Source: Datnioides undecimradiatus
Taxonomy: Eukaryota > Chordata > Actinopteri > Lobotiformes > Datnioididae
DNA length: 64,000 bases
Assembly: GCA_008933995.1 (NCBI GenBank)
Contig: WARS01000065.1
Coordinates: forward strand, 1,922,001-1,986,000
Direction of reading: 5' to 3'
Shown here: piece after piece, positions 1 through 13,253 of the stretch
Position numbering within the stretch: position 1 is the stretch's first letter
Layout of the letters: every line of letters starts with the position of its first letter
Program-made: the position numbers and the translations under genes
The notes under the pieces: model-generated
What the model was told of the DNA's origin: nothing
Database searches by the model: none
Seen by the model: the letters and a program-made list of their open reading frames with translations, nothing else

Positions 1-1270
1 TTCGAGGCCACATGTGGGAGGTGGGGAGGGGGGAGCTGGAGACAATGGAAGATGAAAGTAGGAGAGACGGGAGAACAGGGGAGCGGAGGACAGAGAGGAC
101 TAATAATGGAAATAAAGGATGAAACCGATAGGACAGGAGGCTCATCAAACTTCAACTAGAAGTGAAGTTTGTCCCAACTTTACTGTTCGTTTAAGCTCGT
201 CTGTCTGTCATAGCTCATGTTGTCTCCCAAAAGTCTTGCTCCTCCTCTCGCCTCCTCTCCCCTTCCTTGTTATCGCCTTCCCTGAATTAGCATCCTCCAC
301 CCTGACTCATTCCTCCTTCCTTGCTCCCGCCTTAATTCAACAGTCATCCCCTCCTTATCCCTGTTGTCCCTCACTCCCACTTACCCATCTTATCCCTCAT
401 TCCTCCTACTCCCATCCTGACTCCCCTCTGCCTTTCCAGCCTTCTCAGCCTCCCACCTTCGCTTCCTCCCACCGCCTCTTCGCCTTCGCTCCTTTTGTCC
501 TTTTTTTTTTTTTTGAGCGAGGCCAAATCCAATCTCTTCCACACTCCCACTTTTCCCACTCGCTCGTTCAGTCTTGGCATCCAGCTTTTTATCCAGCTTC
601 CACACTCCCACTCCCTCTGCTTCCTCGCACTTCATTTCTCGCTCTCTTGCGTTGAGTTGAGGAAGTAAAGCTGTCACCTTGTCTCTTATTTATTTATCTC
701 TCAATCTCCTTCATCGTTGTGGGTCTGGAGACTGGAACATTTTCTTTACCTCCCCGCCTGTTTGTCACATTTCCTTGACTGTTTCCTCATGTCTCATGGC
801 CACATCACGCCGCCTTTCTCTCCTCACGATACTCCTTCGTCTTTCTGTCCCTCCCTCTCCCCCTTTTAGTTCTGGGCGCACAGCCACCCCCTTCTCCCTT
901 GCTAACGAGCTCTGAGTGAAACGACTGAAAATGATATGCAATTAGTACTCAGCCTTCACGGTCTGCATGCGTGTGTGCGTACATGTGACAGATTGAGAAA
1001 GAGTTTGTGCGCTTGCTTTTGTATGGGAACGTAGGTGTGTGTGTGTGTGTGCTGGACCATCAGGTAGCGTGTGTGTATGTGTGTCCCCTCAGGTATCCAA
1101 GGCTAATGTACTTTCCATGTACTGTGATAATGTAGGGATGCGTCCACTGAGGGTAAGTCGTGCGTGTCCCTGCATGCACGTCTGTGGAAGAGGCCAATGC
1201 ATTTGTGTATCCAAATGTATATACATTTTTATGAACATATTTGAGATTTAATGGAATGGAAAGCATAAGA

Positions 1271-1292
1271 GTGTGTGTGTGTGTGTGTGTGT
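1271..1292. repeat. Microsatellite (GT)11
   Basis: Perfect GT dinucleotide run followed by an imperfect TATG/GCGC extension. Confidence 0.95.
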
Positions 1293-3040
1293 ATGTATGT
1301 GCGCGCACGTGTGCAGGTGCTCACCCGTCTGTCACAGGTCAGTGCATTATACATCCTCCTGCTCTGATCTCCTCAACCCTGGCAATCTATCCCCCTGCAG
1401 AACTCAGGGCGGACAAGATAATTCATTTTAATAGAATTACATTTTAATGAAACCATCATTGCACTCTTGACTCCGGAGATGACCTGCAGTAATTCTACGA
1501 CAATCCTCTCTTAAAGGGGAAAGTAAATTCTTGGCTTTGAAGCCACTCTGTCATATGGAAGCACGCTGCCTGTTTTGGTCAGCACACACCGCGCCGCGCA
1601 CTGATTTTAACTCGTTTTTCTGAGCCCGTGTTCGCACGCGCTCATTAATTTAATTACACCATATGTTTTTTTTCAGTGGGTTGAACGAGCTAGGTTAGCA
1701 TCATTATAACGCTGTGAAGTGATATTTCTCCACCGAAGGCTCAGTTCGTTTGTCGAGTACTCGGCGTATCGTTAAAACCAGTCGTGCCCATTGGCGGCAG
1801 CTATGTGGTGCCTGAAGGACGACGCAGGGGTTTGTTGAGGAGTGGTTTTTTTTTCATGGTGCTTTTCCAAAAATAGACCTTCAATACATCATTTTATCAA
1901 CATGCTTTTCAAATATTAAGAAAAGAGCAATAATCATCAAAAACCTTCATAATTGAGCCGCTATAATGCACAATTATTGACATGACGGCTCGTGCTTGCC
2001 GGTTGTCATGGTAACACAAAAGGCCTAGAGGCATGTGAATTTACAAGGTACTATAAACTGTAAATAGAGCTGACAGAATGCCATGGAAACATAAGGAGGG
2101 TTTAAAAAGTTTGGAAATTGCTGCTGCAAAGTGCTTTTTGTCATAGTTTCCTTTTTTCCCCCCCGACATGTTGTTTCTCAAAATAAATGACATGAGTGAC
2201 ATTTAACTCATGAATCATGCATTCAGAAACAGACGATTACCTTAAAACTGCGGCCTACCAACAGAGGGTGGCATCAGATGCAGCATGACAGGCACATATT
2301 CCTTAAAATAACCACAGGACATGAAAGTAGATCAGACCGAATCACCCGCAGTTGCATCTCTGTCTAACGTGGCACGTGCATAATAAGATGTTAACGTTGC
2401 CCCGGTTAATAGATGTCGTAATATGCTGCAGCAAAATGCATCGTCAGGTTCGAGTGTGTGCGACCGCTCCGACACGGATGAGCTCGGATGAAACATTTGC
2501 ATCACAGGATAAACAATACGTGCACGGCATCGACCTGGGCTCTAGTTGAAAGGGTTTTCCCTCATCTTTGAAGCCACTCGTCGGGGAACCTGTTAAGTTC
2601 AATTGGAGTTTAGACTTTCTGGCTGGACCATGACAGCCAATCGGACTCTGTGTCCCTGTGTCGGAGCATTAGTGCGGAACTGGAAGCACCTGGGCGCTTT
2701 CTCCCAAACATAACGCCGGCCAGCTCGAGACTTTGAAAATGGAGAAAACCTGCGTCGGCTGGAATGTATGAGATTGGGGCGCATGCGTGCGTATACTTGA
2801 TGCTCCGGACATTTAGTTTTAGCCATCTGCATTGTTCATCGTGATATATTTTATTCATGCACAGCAAATGCATTGGACAGGGAACGGTTTACACCGCTAC
2901 CTCCAGAAAAGGGCTTTTGGATTGCTGCTGATGTGACTCAGGCGAGCGTAGCCGATGCTGTGCTGTAAATAATTCGGGCTTCTGTGTGATTCTGCCGTGT
3001 TATACATATAACTCCTAGCAGGCTGGTGATTGGCGATTTC

Positions 3041-3715
3041 ATCAGAGAGCAAATGCAAGATATTTACAAGCATATCAGAGGCCTCAAGCAAGGTTGTTGC
3101 ACAGACAGCAGGCCCGAATGCGAAATAAGGCTGCGAGGTAACGGCGCTGACAGAATTTCAAAGAAGCGATTCTGGGAGTCGACATATGTTGCATGACACT
3201 TGTGGGGGTTTCCTTTTTTTTCTTTCTTTCTTTCAGATTGTCAGAGATCAAATATAAACTTGGCAGCTCTTCAGAGGCCTTCAGCAAGGCAAAGGCACAA
3301 CTGGCAAGCAGTCAGAGACGCCGGGCAGGAAAACTAGACACATAATATCAGGCTTGTCATCTTGAAAGATTTATGCATTCTTTAGCATTGTCAGATAGAG
3401 AATAGGTTCACACCTTTGACACGTCAGAGCCGCGAAGCAGGGCGAAAACAGTGTCCTGGTGGGAGACATTAAAAACACCGAAGGTAAAGAATAGACACCA
3501 TATCGAGGTTGACACTTTTGGGTTCTTTGCGAAATGATGGTGGGGAGACTAGATGTGTATTATGTCATCCTTTAGAAGAAAGGCAAAGGCACTTGTCAAA
3601 CGTTTACAAAAGCTGGATCCTTAATAAACACGCGTTTAAATGACACTTTTAATAGTTTGGTATTTTGCTGACAAAATACCAAAGCAAGGGCTTATCAGAG
3701 CAAACAGCAAAAGAC
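3041..3715. repeat. Decayed repeat with paired TCAGAG words
   Basis: Three copies share two TCAGA words 30-33 bp apart: 3042/3075, 3241/3271 and 3391/3424. The second word is followed by a GCC..AGCARGG segment (TCAGAGGCCTCAAGCAAGG, TCAGAGGCCTTCAGCAAGG, TCAGAGCCGCGAAGCAGGG). Further single copies lie at 3312 and 3695. Copy-to-copy spacing is about 199 and 150 bp. The first two copies match closely; later ones are more diverged. No coding potential is seen. Confidence 0.55.
3656..3683. repeat. Perfect 12-bp hairpin with CTGA loop
   Basis: TTTGGTATTTTG is followed by a 4-base loop and its exact reverse complement CAAAATACCAAA. Pairing does not extend beyond the 12 bp, so it is too short for a typical microRNA precursor. 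Confidence 0.85.
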
Positions 3716-6700
3716 CGAGACTTTCCTCCGTGTCCCGCTTTGCTTGTTATAATGTGATTATTTGCTAATTTTGGGAAGCATGCACTTCTCAATACCAAGC
3801 GAAATGACACGGGCCTTGAGGCGGGACCTGCGTTATTACCTAATGTAATCTTGAGGCCTTGTACTGCACAGGAGCCCTGAGTGCAAATCTGGTTTTAAGA
3901 CCTTATTATTCCAGTTCATATTGTGCTTACACGTTACATATTCTTAAATAAATCTCTGTTTAATCAAATTCCCACCGACTAATTGACACGGAGCAAACCT
4001 TGGGCCCGGTAGCGTTGCAGCTCAGGAGTGCGCTTCGGTTCCTGGGGCTCTCGGCGAAATATAATTAAACTGCCATGCGTAGTCCGCCGCGTGCACGGTG
4101 CTTGATGGGTATTTACACGACAGGGTCACACACAGTTTGGAGGGAGTCAGAAGAAGTGAGGTCAACAACATTTAGATTAGAATAAACAGGCGGAACAGCT
4201 TGAGGTAATATTTGTTCTGGTCAAGGATAAATACTGAAAATCACCAGGTAAGGTTTCATCGTTTCATAGATCAGGTTGCCTCTTTGATCAAATCAAACTG
4301 CTTCTGTCCTTCATAGTTTCTCCATTTAGGACTGATTCCTTCCTTGTCCGAACTCACACTGACCACACTGTTGAACCTTTTAATGTAATAACTGTGTTTA
4401 TGTCACAGATGTCGCGCACACGCCATCGATTTTTCGATTTTAGCTCATTTTCATGGCACAGTGTGGAAGTACACATGCGTTGCCATAAAGGAAACAGGCG
4501 AATCATGGAAAACTAATTGAAACACAGTGTGGCGATATTAGAAAATAATCACATTTCTTTTGCACCCACGCATCTTAGGTTTTCTATCAAAGATGTCAGG
4601 TCTGAAACCCTGTACATGTTAATCTCATACATTACATACCAAACACATACGTCTCTGAAGACAGTTAGATTGGAGGTCTGTCACCGTCAGGCTGAATCAT
4701 AAAGCAGAGAATAGCTTTTACAAAACTTTTATAATATCAGTCTACCCTGCCTTAATGTTTTGGACTCACGCTAAGATAATATAGCTTTCAGCATTTAAGT
4801 GGCAGGGCGCATAGGTGCTTTTATACAGAGTCTAGACCTCATGGAAGCATTAGCTGATATTGACAGGCAGTGTTTCAGTGTTTCAGCTCCACCACGTAGA
4901 TAAACCCTTTGTTCCCAGTCATTCTGTCTCAGTATCACTGATGGCGATGTTGCCCGACTCTGCCTCTGTGCAGCTGTTCCAGGTCAATCCTCCTCGTCGT
5001 CTTTAGTTAATCCTCTGTGTTCTCTACCGCCGAGTTTTGCCAACAACAGTCTCTACGCAGCAGCATTTATCGCCGTCGCGCCCGTGTTGAGCACGTGTTG
5101 CAGCGCATCTTCCAGCTCCTGCTGTCGCTGGGGGCATTTCGCCCTCATCCTCTTCCTGTGTCGCTCGGCCTTACTGTGGAACTTCCTAATGATACGGGGG
5201 ACTTTTATTCTGTAACTGGCTGCACTTAGGGACAGATGTTGCTGGAGGCTCTTTAATTTGTCTGCGTCAAATTAGTATACAATGAATTTCATAAACCCTC
5301 GAGGGTCCTCATTCAATCAGCGTTGCCTTATGTTTTAGAGTAGAAGAATTATGGGAGTGGGGAAAAAAACTGTGCCAAACATGATTTATATGTATATTTA
5401 TAGTCTATGCATAGATGCCAAGTGTTTGACTCTTGACTGAAAATGTTTACTTGTCTTCAGTCGTCAGTGAAATGCATTTATCTGCAGTATTAAAGAACTT
5501 CCAACTGTTAGAACATTGTTATATGTCTCATTATAATTAATACTTGTTAAAGTGCTGCTTTTATCCTTTTGCTGCACTTTTCATGAATATGGAAATGCTA
5601 CAAGAAGTGATCGGGTTAATGAGTGAACCACTGACGCGGCAAATGAAGCAGAAATACTTTTCCTACATTTCGGCTTTTACCATTCTTTGTCTTTGTTTCG
5701 GCGCCTGAATGTACAAGAAGCGACGAGTGAATGTAGGAATGTGAAAAGTTTGATCTTTAGAGTCAGTGTAACAGCACATTACTTTATTCTCCAACAGAGT
5801 CACACGAAAGAGTAAAAGAGGTCAAACATCTCTGTTCATGTGCAGCATCCTTAAAGTGCTGCGGTGCTGACAACGTGCTGGACCACACATAGACTCGCAA
5901 CTAATCTGGTAACAGATTGGTATCCTAATTAAGCAATAAAGACCTGGGAATCAGAATCATTTCCATAACTTCTGTTGGAGACATCGCTCATGAAGTGACT
6001 CATTTCATCTTGTCCTTTTTATTATTTAAGGATGCGAGCCGAGCGGTTTCATCTAAAAATAAATAAATAAAAAAAAACCAACATTCATAAAAGTGTAACA
6101 AAAACATGACGTTAGTGCCTGTCCAAGTTATCAAGAGTGGATCTGCTTCTTCCACCAACACATTTCACACCAGGCTGATGCATAATTGTCCTTCTGTTAG
6201 GCCAGAATGTGGATACCAGCTAATTGAGACGTTAAGGAGGCCGAAGCCAAGACGGTGTCCAGAATCTGAGCTTGTTTGCTAATGTGTGCGCGCCTTCTGT
6301 CTCTCATTCACCCTCGAAGGCGGAGAGGCTTCCCAGTTGCTTGAGTGTGTTTATGTTTGGCAGCGTGTTGGGCGCCGGGACGCCGCCATTTAAGGATTAC
6401 GTGTCCCTCCACCCCGTGCGTGCGTCCGTCCGCCGCTGCATTTAAAACACCTGCAAAAGAAGAAAAAACAACAAACCCAGAATCCTATTACACATTATGG
6501 CTGCGCGCTGGACTGCACGAGGTCGTGAGGCTTAACCCGGCGAGCCCCATTGAAGCTGTGCATTACAATAAATGCATGCAGATGAGCAGAAATGGATGTT
6601 AAGGCTTACAAGTCATGGAAAAGGCAGAAAATAACTTGTCTTTGTCCTCCTGGCATTGGAATGATTTCTAATTATTAGTAATTACTGAATAGAAATTTGC

Positions 6701-7619
6701 AATTTTAGATATCTGTGAATATGGTGCACTGTAAATGTAAACAGTGTATGTTAGAGTTGATGTGATGGACTAAATAGGAAGGCAGCGTGCATTCAGCTAA
6801 AACATCATCATTTAATTGGCTACATTTTCTAATTATTTTTAATAAATCAAGTTGAATAAAACTTAAGTTTCCTGATGTGTTTGAATGGCAGGCTCTGCAG
6901 ATTGCAACTTTAACCACAGTTCATTTCCTCACCTGTTAGCTGTAGTGATGAGTAGACCACACACGCAGAGGGATCGCTGACTGAGAAGTAGTTTTTCCAT
7001 TTGTCACAAACCCGCTCGAGTATCCCCATTTATTAACACAAACAAAGATCCACGGTTGAAATAAAGCACAAGTGTTGCTCTTTTTGAGAAAAGTGCAGGT
7101 TTAGCTGCCTTCGACTCGCTACTACTTCATACCCGGCGCCCTGGCTGATTGGGATGCTTCATTGTGCACCTGAGCACACGTACTAATCTCTAATCAAACA
7201 AAAGTTGTGCTGCTAATATAGCAGCTGTTTTCAAATGTAAAACTGGATTTTCCATTTCCTGCTTGCTTCCCCAGGAGCCATCGTTTTAGCAACATCAAAT
7301 TTTATTAGTATTTTTTTTTTAACTTTTAATCGATTTTGTTTTTGCTATTAAGACGTATCCACGTGGGATTGTTTTCTTGTCACGCATCGCAGATTCATTT
7401 GTTCAAACGAGAAGTGCTTGTAAACTCCTCACATCCGCTTCAAATCACAATCCTCCCCGTTCAGAGCTGAGGCCGAGAATACCTAAAGATGTTTATATTG
7501 AATAAATGGTCTTTCTGGTGTTTTGAACCTTGGGGTGAATGTGGAAACTGTTAAAATAACATGGAGAGAAATTAAAGGCTTTTCTCACAATGTTCAGGGC
7601 TTCAATCCATTTATTCACC

Positions 7620-7647
7620 TCATCACCTCTCTCTCTCACTCCAACAG
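7620..7647 (+). promoter_or_regulatory. Splice acceptor of the first pcx exon
   Basis: A CT-rich polypyrimidine tract ends in ccaacag immediately before the exon. It fixes the exon start one base ahead of the GTG valine codon, so the upstream exon must end two bases into an Asp codon (phase 2). Confidence 0.9.
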
Positions 7648-7810
7648 CGTGGACCTGGTGCACGCCCAGCTGCATGTGTGCGAGGGCCGCAGCCTGCCAG
7701 AGCTCGGCCTCAAACAAGACAAGATCAGGGTGAACGGCTGTGCCATCCAATGCAGAGTGACGACAGAGGACCCAGCCAGAGGCTTCCAGCCAGACACCGG
7801 AAGGATCGAG
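7648..7810 (+). CDS. pcx: Pyruvate carboxylase, internal exon (biotin-carboxylase C-terminal lobe, part 1)
   Basis: This 163-nt internal exon encodes 54 full codons after one leading base (C) that completes a split codon. In the family this codon would be the Asp of EEITD, just before VDLVHAQ. The peptide runs [10 protein letters not shown]...[13 protein letters not shown] motif...[15 protein letters not shown], which matches the start of the biotin-carboxylase C-terminal subdomain of mitochondrial pyruvate carboxylase. That enzyme uses ATP and bicarbonate to carboxylate biotin and then converts pyruvate to oxaloacetate for anaplerosis and gluconeogenesis. The Arg in CAIQCRV (codon 7754-7756) aligns with E. 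coli AccC Arg338, which contacts biotin. The exon is preceded by a pyrimidine tract and cag, and followed by gtaggg. By memory of human numbering it covers roughly residues 378-431. Teleosts can carry two paralogues (pcxa and pcxb); this exon alone does not tell which. Related biotin carboxylases (acetyl-, propionyl- and methylcrotonyl-CoA) fit less well, because [13 protein letters not shown] is pyruvate-carboxylase-like. Confidence 0.96.
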
Positions 7811-7816
7811 GTAGGG
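7811..7816 (+). promoter_or_regulatory. Splice donor after the first pcx exon
   Basis: The exon ends ATCGAG and the intron opens gtaggg. The boundary lies between codons (phase 0). It begins the 43.3-kb intron. Confidence 0.9.
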
Positions 7817-8405
7817 TTCATGCTACAATGACCTGAAGGCCTTCGCCACCCTGTGGTCGGGGAGACCACATGCGGTCCTTCTTGACACGTCGCTAACAAA
7901 GTCTGGAGAAAGTCTGCAAGATCAGACAGTTTGGTGAAAACATTTATTACTTCCTAACTTGACACGTTAGGCTGTTTGCCTTAAGATTAATTATACAACA
8001 ATTCCCTCTTCATTGTGGGCAGTTGTAGTTTGGTCCATGTGTCATATACACTTGGCCTGCGGAGCATCATGGCACACATTAGTCTTCTGCCTCGCCACAT
8101 GTCAAATGTGTGCTCCGTATGTTTAACTAATTTGTCAAATGTAGCCTTCATTTGGCATTTAGGCTCACGAATGCAGCATCAGCATCGTTTAAGAGCTTAT
8201 CCATCAGCCATACGTACCGGCAAACGAGAGCAACGAACCTTACGTTGAAGGAGCCGCAGAGTAGATGCTGATTCTCAGTGGGATTTATAGTACGAGCATC
8301 GCTTTCACATCCAAAACAGCTGTTTGATTCCGTGTTAATATCAAAAATATCGCTTAATGGGGCCATAATGATCATGAGAGATAACAGTGTTCCCATCCAA
8401 CTGTG

Positions 8406-8406
<1 letters not shown>

Positions 8407-8442
<36 letters not shown>
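8407..8442. repeat. Microsatellite (CA)18
   Basis: Perfect CA dinucleotide run of 36 bp, about 600 bp downstream of the first pcx exon. Confidence 0.97.
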
Positions 8443-8444
<2 letters not shown>

Positions 8445-9028
8445 CACAGCTGCAGAAATCAACCAGCGTGTGAATTATAGCTCTGTCACATCGATCTATA
8501 CAGTAGCTTTCAGCGCCGCAATTATAAATACACATTGCCATATGAGGTCTGTGAGTGGGACGACATGATTTCCCAGTGTTTCACCGTGACTGAATGAGGG
8601 TGCGTCCCTCTTTATCACTCAGCGAGACAGATATATGTGTGCCTTTAGCTGCAGCTTTTGTTTATAAGTGGGTTTTTATGCTCAAACGCCTGATGTGGCA
8701 ATCAGCGCCGAGTGTGTGTCCATGTTCCTCTTGTGCGAGGGGACCAGTGATTTTCCTTGACAGTGTTCACACATGAGGAGACACAAAGGCTGCTCGGTGT
8801 GTGTGCCGCGTGCATCCGTCCACGAGCACACGTCCCGTATATCTGAACACCATATATGCCATTGCTCATCGTGTCCCTACAAATCTCTCTCCTGCTGATG
8901 AAGTCTGATCCCCGGATGCTTTTTGCTGTCAGGTCCTTTTGCCCTTCACCCTAGACTGTACACCCACCCACTCTTCTTCTCTCGCTTTTATCCTCCACCA
9001 TCCTACTGTCCTCTCCCTTTCTTCAGTG

Positions 9029-9048
9029 TTTTTTTTTTTTTTTTTTTT
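9029..9048. repeat. T20 homopolymer
   Basis: Uninterrupted T run at the end of a pyrimidine-rich stretch. Confidence 0.95.
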
Positions 9049-9689
9049 CTCATTTTGCTGATTCTCTATTAGCTTTTATGGGCCTCGACAGTGTCACAAA
9101 GCGCTTTACAAATAATTAAATGGTAATGAAAGCCACTTTGAATCAATAAAAATGGCAGATTAGAATTGAGGCAAGGTTTAATGAGAATAAAACAGCTATT
9201 TATCAGAATAAAAACAAATTGAACCATGTGTTAAAGATAATGTTGAGATATAATGGTGATTTTGACCTCAGCAGAGCACGGCTCTTTAAAAAAGCCTTGG
9301 GGGGGGGGGCCTCAGTGGCTGTGGCTGCTGTGGCTGTGTTATGTTTGGTCTGCAGCCTGGACTCTGCTAAATGTGGGCGGATTCAGCTCGAGGGAAGTAA
9401 AAGTGAAATGAATTCTTTTAGCAGTCCAGAGAAGCTGGGAAAACAAGTAGTGTGTGGCGCGCACTCGGTTTCCCTCGGTGTCCTGTCAGAAATCTGTAAT
9501 CTACAGCTGAGCAGTGCCCACAAGCCGGCGAGGAAAGCTGATCAATGCGGTATTATTTTCTGCATGTCAAATTTATTGCAATTGGGAAACTATAAATTCT
9601 TAGAGACCCCCCCCAACCCCAGTTTCCCTCCCTTCTCACGGCTCGTTGTGGACGCTGTGAATAAAGCGCGGCTGGTGACTTAACCGGGA

Positions 9690-9713
9690 TTTTTTTTTTT
9701 TTTTTTTTTTTTT
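9690..9713. repeat. T24 homopolymer
   Basis: Uninterrupted T run. No transposon body was recognised on either side. Confidence 0.95.
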
Positions 9714-12700
9714 GGACTCCTTGGCCGTGATTGAATTCGACTTGCACCAGTGGCTTTCCAATCAAACAAATCATCTGTCTCTTGGCTCTGAGAGGAGGAA
9801 GGGGAGTGGGGTGAACGGTCGCATTGTGCCCACACAGATTTATTTCAATTGTATCTGAGTCCATGAATTCATCAGCCAGCGCTGGTTGTTTTAGTTTATT
9901 AACAGTTTTACGCTGCTCGTGATTTAGACGAGTGTTTATCCGACGATTTAGCCTTTCGTGCCTCCTTCAAATTAGTGTCACACATTTCAGATTTACACCT
10001 AGCCAATAAAAATATAGATATTTTAGATAACACCCCCCATTATGTAGCATTCTCACTTTCAGGGTGCGTTACTCCTCACGGTGGAAATAGCTGCTCGTGC
10101 TGTATCGTGTTTTTCCCCAGCAACTTGTCTGAGAGGAGTAGCCGCGGAATAGCTCGTGACCTTTCTACTTCAAGGACTCTCTGCTGTGATACCAGCACAT
10201 CTTTCCCTTTCCAGCTCCCCCAGCGTCACTCCCCCCCTGCCCCCCCGCCCTCTTCCGCCTACCTTTCCTCTTAAAATAATGTACATATTTTCCACATCCT
10301 TCAAACACGGCTTCACCCCGTCTTACACCCATTGCTGTCTCACTCTCCCCTCTCTCATCCCTCTGTCTGCTCCCCATCTCTCTTCCCAGCCTCCGTCCTC
10401 TGTGCCTACGCCATTTAGCAGCGCAGTTGAGCTATGAAACGTGTCAACCCCCCCCCCCATTACCATGCAATATGAATGAGCCAAACACAATCAACACAGG
10501 AAAGTGTGGATGGAGGAATGCCACGTTTGAGGGACAGATGAATAAATTATTACCGAAGGGCTCCGGCAAGGTCGGCAACAGGAGTGACGCAGTGAAAGGT
10601 CGAGGGCAGGAGGGTGAGAACCTTGTCACGCTATGTGTTTTTGGTCACTGGAGGCACCCAGAGCAGCTTGGTTAATTTGCGTCGACGAGTGGAGGCGGAG
10701 TCACTTTTCAGGAGGATGCTGATACAAATGGCCTAACGGCAGAATCTGAAGGATGCTGCAGTGGCGTCAAACTTTGAAGTGAAACTCGTGCGGCGACAGA
10801 GCTGTTGAACATGCTGTCACTCACTCAGTGTGCTGAACACTGTGAGAACCGCTGAGTGTCAGCAGGAGTGGGGGTGGGGGGTCGGCTACAGTGGAGAGGC
10901 CCCTTTCCTCTATGAAGCACAAGAATCAGCTGTCCAGCACACGGCGGAGCATGGAAGAAGTGAGGAGACCGATGGGAAGCAGTGTGTTGGGGTTGGAACT
11001 GGAGCCAGAAAAGAGATGAAATGTGTATCAAGATATGCAGAAGGAACAAGTTTCCATACTGCGCGTGGAGACGTCAGACTGATGCTTGTGAGCGAAACAG
11101 AAGCAAAGATCCAGCAGGGTCAAATCAGTGATGGGTACTCCCTTGTTTTGCGTCTCTTTGACTTCATTTTCTGCTCCGAGGAGAAAATAGATAAAGGAAA
11201 GAGGCGTACGAGAGCTTTCTATCTTGTTCTCTCATCTCCTTTTAATGGAGCTTTCAGCGCAGGTGAAGGAGATGGTGCGAGGGAAGAGGGAGAGAGAAAG
11301 CAAAGAGGGGAAACAAGAGAGCAACGGAAGCAAACGGGGGAGGATGGATCGTGTGCACCGAGAGAAGTAGAGCAGTATTAAAAACAACCATTACTCAGCT
11401 TTTATTTAAAGGTCTGACCCGCAATTGCAGTGTCGCACCCCCTGCTGCTGCGCTGCGTCTGCGCTGTGGCTGCCTGGTGCTGCTCGTTGCGCTGCACACA
11501 CTTTTGTATCCTGTGACAACTGAGTGTTTTCCAGTCAGTTAACACTCTGAATGCACTTTGTTAATCCAGCGTTTCGGTGGTGAAGAAAGAGAAAGCAGCT
11601 CTCGCAAATCCGCATCGACGGTGGCAAAGCCTTCTCAATTCACGGGTCACTTGCTGCTTATGCTGGAGCTGGAGCTTCTGCGCAGATGATTAAATAATTG
11701 CCAGTGTTATAAGTTTACAGAGCTGTAAAGTGTTTTTTAAAACCGCTACGCAGCATCCCATTGGCTGGTTATGGAATCATTGCTCTGTATTTCATATTCC
11801 CATCTGTACCTGAACGCAGCTCTCTGGCATCGTAGCCCTGTCACACCAGTTTTCATGATCTAGTGCCTCTGGTAGCTAACAGATTAGTTTCCTGGTGAAT
11901 TGGTAATGTTCAGCCCTATCAACTGACAAGTTAAGAGTATGAGTCAGAGTAAATAATCTATGACCATCAACATAAATTTAGCCTCATGCCATACGGAGGA
12001 AAAAGGAGGAGTTGGTTTTAATTTGTAGCTCTGTGAAAAAGTCATTGTGGTAAAACTGGCGAGATATTATTTTTCTTGTTACCTTTTGAGGTGAGAAACA
12101 CATCAGACTCTGCTTATACAGTCGGTATTTACCTCAGAAACGTTAAGGCTCTGACATGTGACGCAGCGTACAGGAGAAGCAAAGAAAATACAGTGTCTAG
12201 GCGGAGAGAGGAGTGCTACATGGAGGGAAAATAATAAGGCTAAGGTATGAGGCGAGGGATGCGGGATGGAGAGGGAGACCGGGATGAGGAGTGATGGATG
12301 TCATAGCACGGGTGTAGCGGCAGCCCTGTCGACAGAATGACAGGGAGACGGGGGGGGGGATGGAGCGTGATGGAGAGTGCGTGCTTTGGGATCAAGCAGG
12401 CAGGGAGGGGAAGCAGAAGGGGGAGAGTATTAAAGCAGCACCTTGACATTTTGTATTTTAATCTGTTTTTTCCCCCCCCTCTCTTTACATCCAGTGTATC
12501 CGCCAACCTTTTGGCACATAAGCTCTGTGATCAGTGTAGCTTGGTGAGATGTGAGGCAGATTCCAAGAAGCAACGAGTGGAAAAGCCCATAGTACTCCCG
12601 TGGAGCGATAAGTGGATGATGAAGACAATTTACCGAAGCCCAAAATCATGTTAAAGTAAAGAGGGGATGGGGGGTGGGGCTTTGTTGTACACTCAGCAGT

Positions 12701-13253
12701 GGGAGTGGGGGACTGATTGATCTTCACCGTGCAATAAAAAGAGTGAATGTGTATTTCTTCATATCTGATGGCATCAACAAAGGAGCGCAATCTGGCTGCT
12801 GTTGTCTTTCCATTGATCGTCAGGCCTATCCCTCAATCCCTTTTCACAGACATCTCCATTCATCTGTACCCGTCACTCCATCGTGGCCCACCGTTTCACC
12901 CACCCTCCGTCCCCCTCTTCCCCCCCCCCTCTCACCTTTCCAGGCGTGTCTCTCCCTGCCTCCATCCAGCCGACCGTCCGTCCGTCGATCTTGTCCCCTC
13001 CCGTCGCTCAGCCTCTTCTTTTCTTTTTTTTTTAACATTCCCACCATGTCTCTGCAAAAAGACAGCGAGTAATAAGGCCAAATCCTGCTGTTCCTCTCTC
13101 CTCCCCGTGTTCCTATTATCCACCTCCTCCTGTTACTCAGCACCTCATTTCACTTCTTCCTTTTCCTCTCCCCACACTTTGCCTCCTCTCTTTCCTTCCT
13201 TCCTGCTGTCAGGTGCTATTCAGTACACTTTTTTTTTTTTTTAAGCAACCCAT

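Larger units (their letters stand above)
1..7647. other. Intron upstream of the first visible pcx exon (5' end outside window)
   Basis: No coding exon was recognised here. In particular, there is no exon for the ATP-grasp core ending NSRLQVEHTVTEEITD, which must lie upstream. Positions 180-660 and 840-900 are pyrimidine-rich, with a T14 run at 501-514. Short TG tracts occur at 1035-1050 and 1271-1292. The stretch from 1450 to 5000 is mixed-composition, AT-leaning sequence without simple repeats. It contains a decayed repeat (3041-3715) and a perfect hairpin (3656-3683), listed separately. Nothing clear is seen from 5000 to 7600 apart from AT-rich patches. The intron is at least 7.6 kb long. 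Confidence 0.85.

Noticed and set aside
5080..5125. RVEHVLQRIF peptide recalling the RLQVEHTVTEE active-site segment of biotin carboxylases
   Set aside because: Only VEH matches. The preceding NS-R-L-Q and following TVTEEIT are absent, and there is no exon boundary pattern.
7523..7647. Upstream extension of the open frame across the first pcx exon, with an ATG at 7523
   Set aside because: The added residues do not match pyruvate carboxylase, and a clear pyrimidine tract and cag acceptor precede the conserved VDLVHAQ segment. It is intron.
10830..11381. 183-codon open frame on the + strand
   Set aside because: Composition is less extreme than the others, but no family, signal or conserved motif is recognisable, and the C-terminal third is Arg/Glu-rich purine-tract translation. 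Kept out of the gene list.
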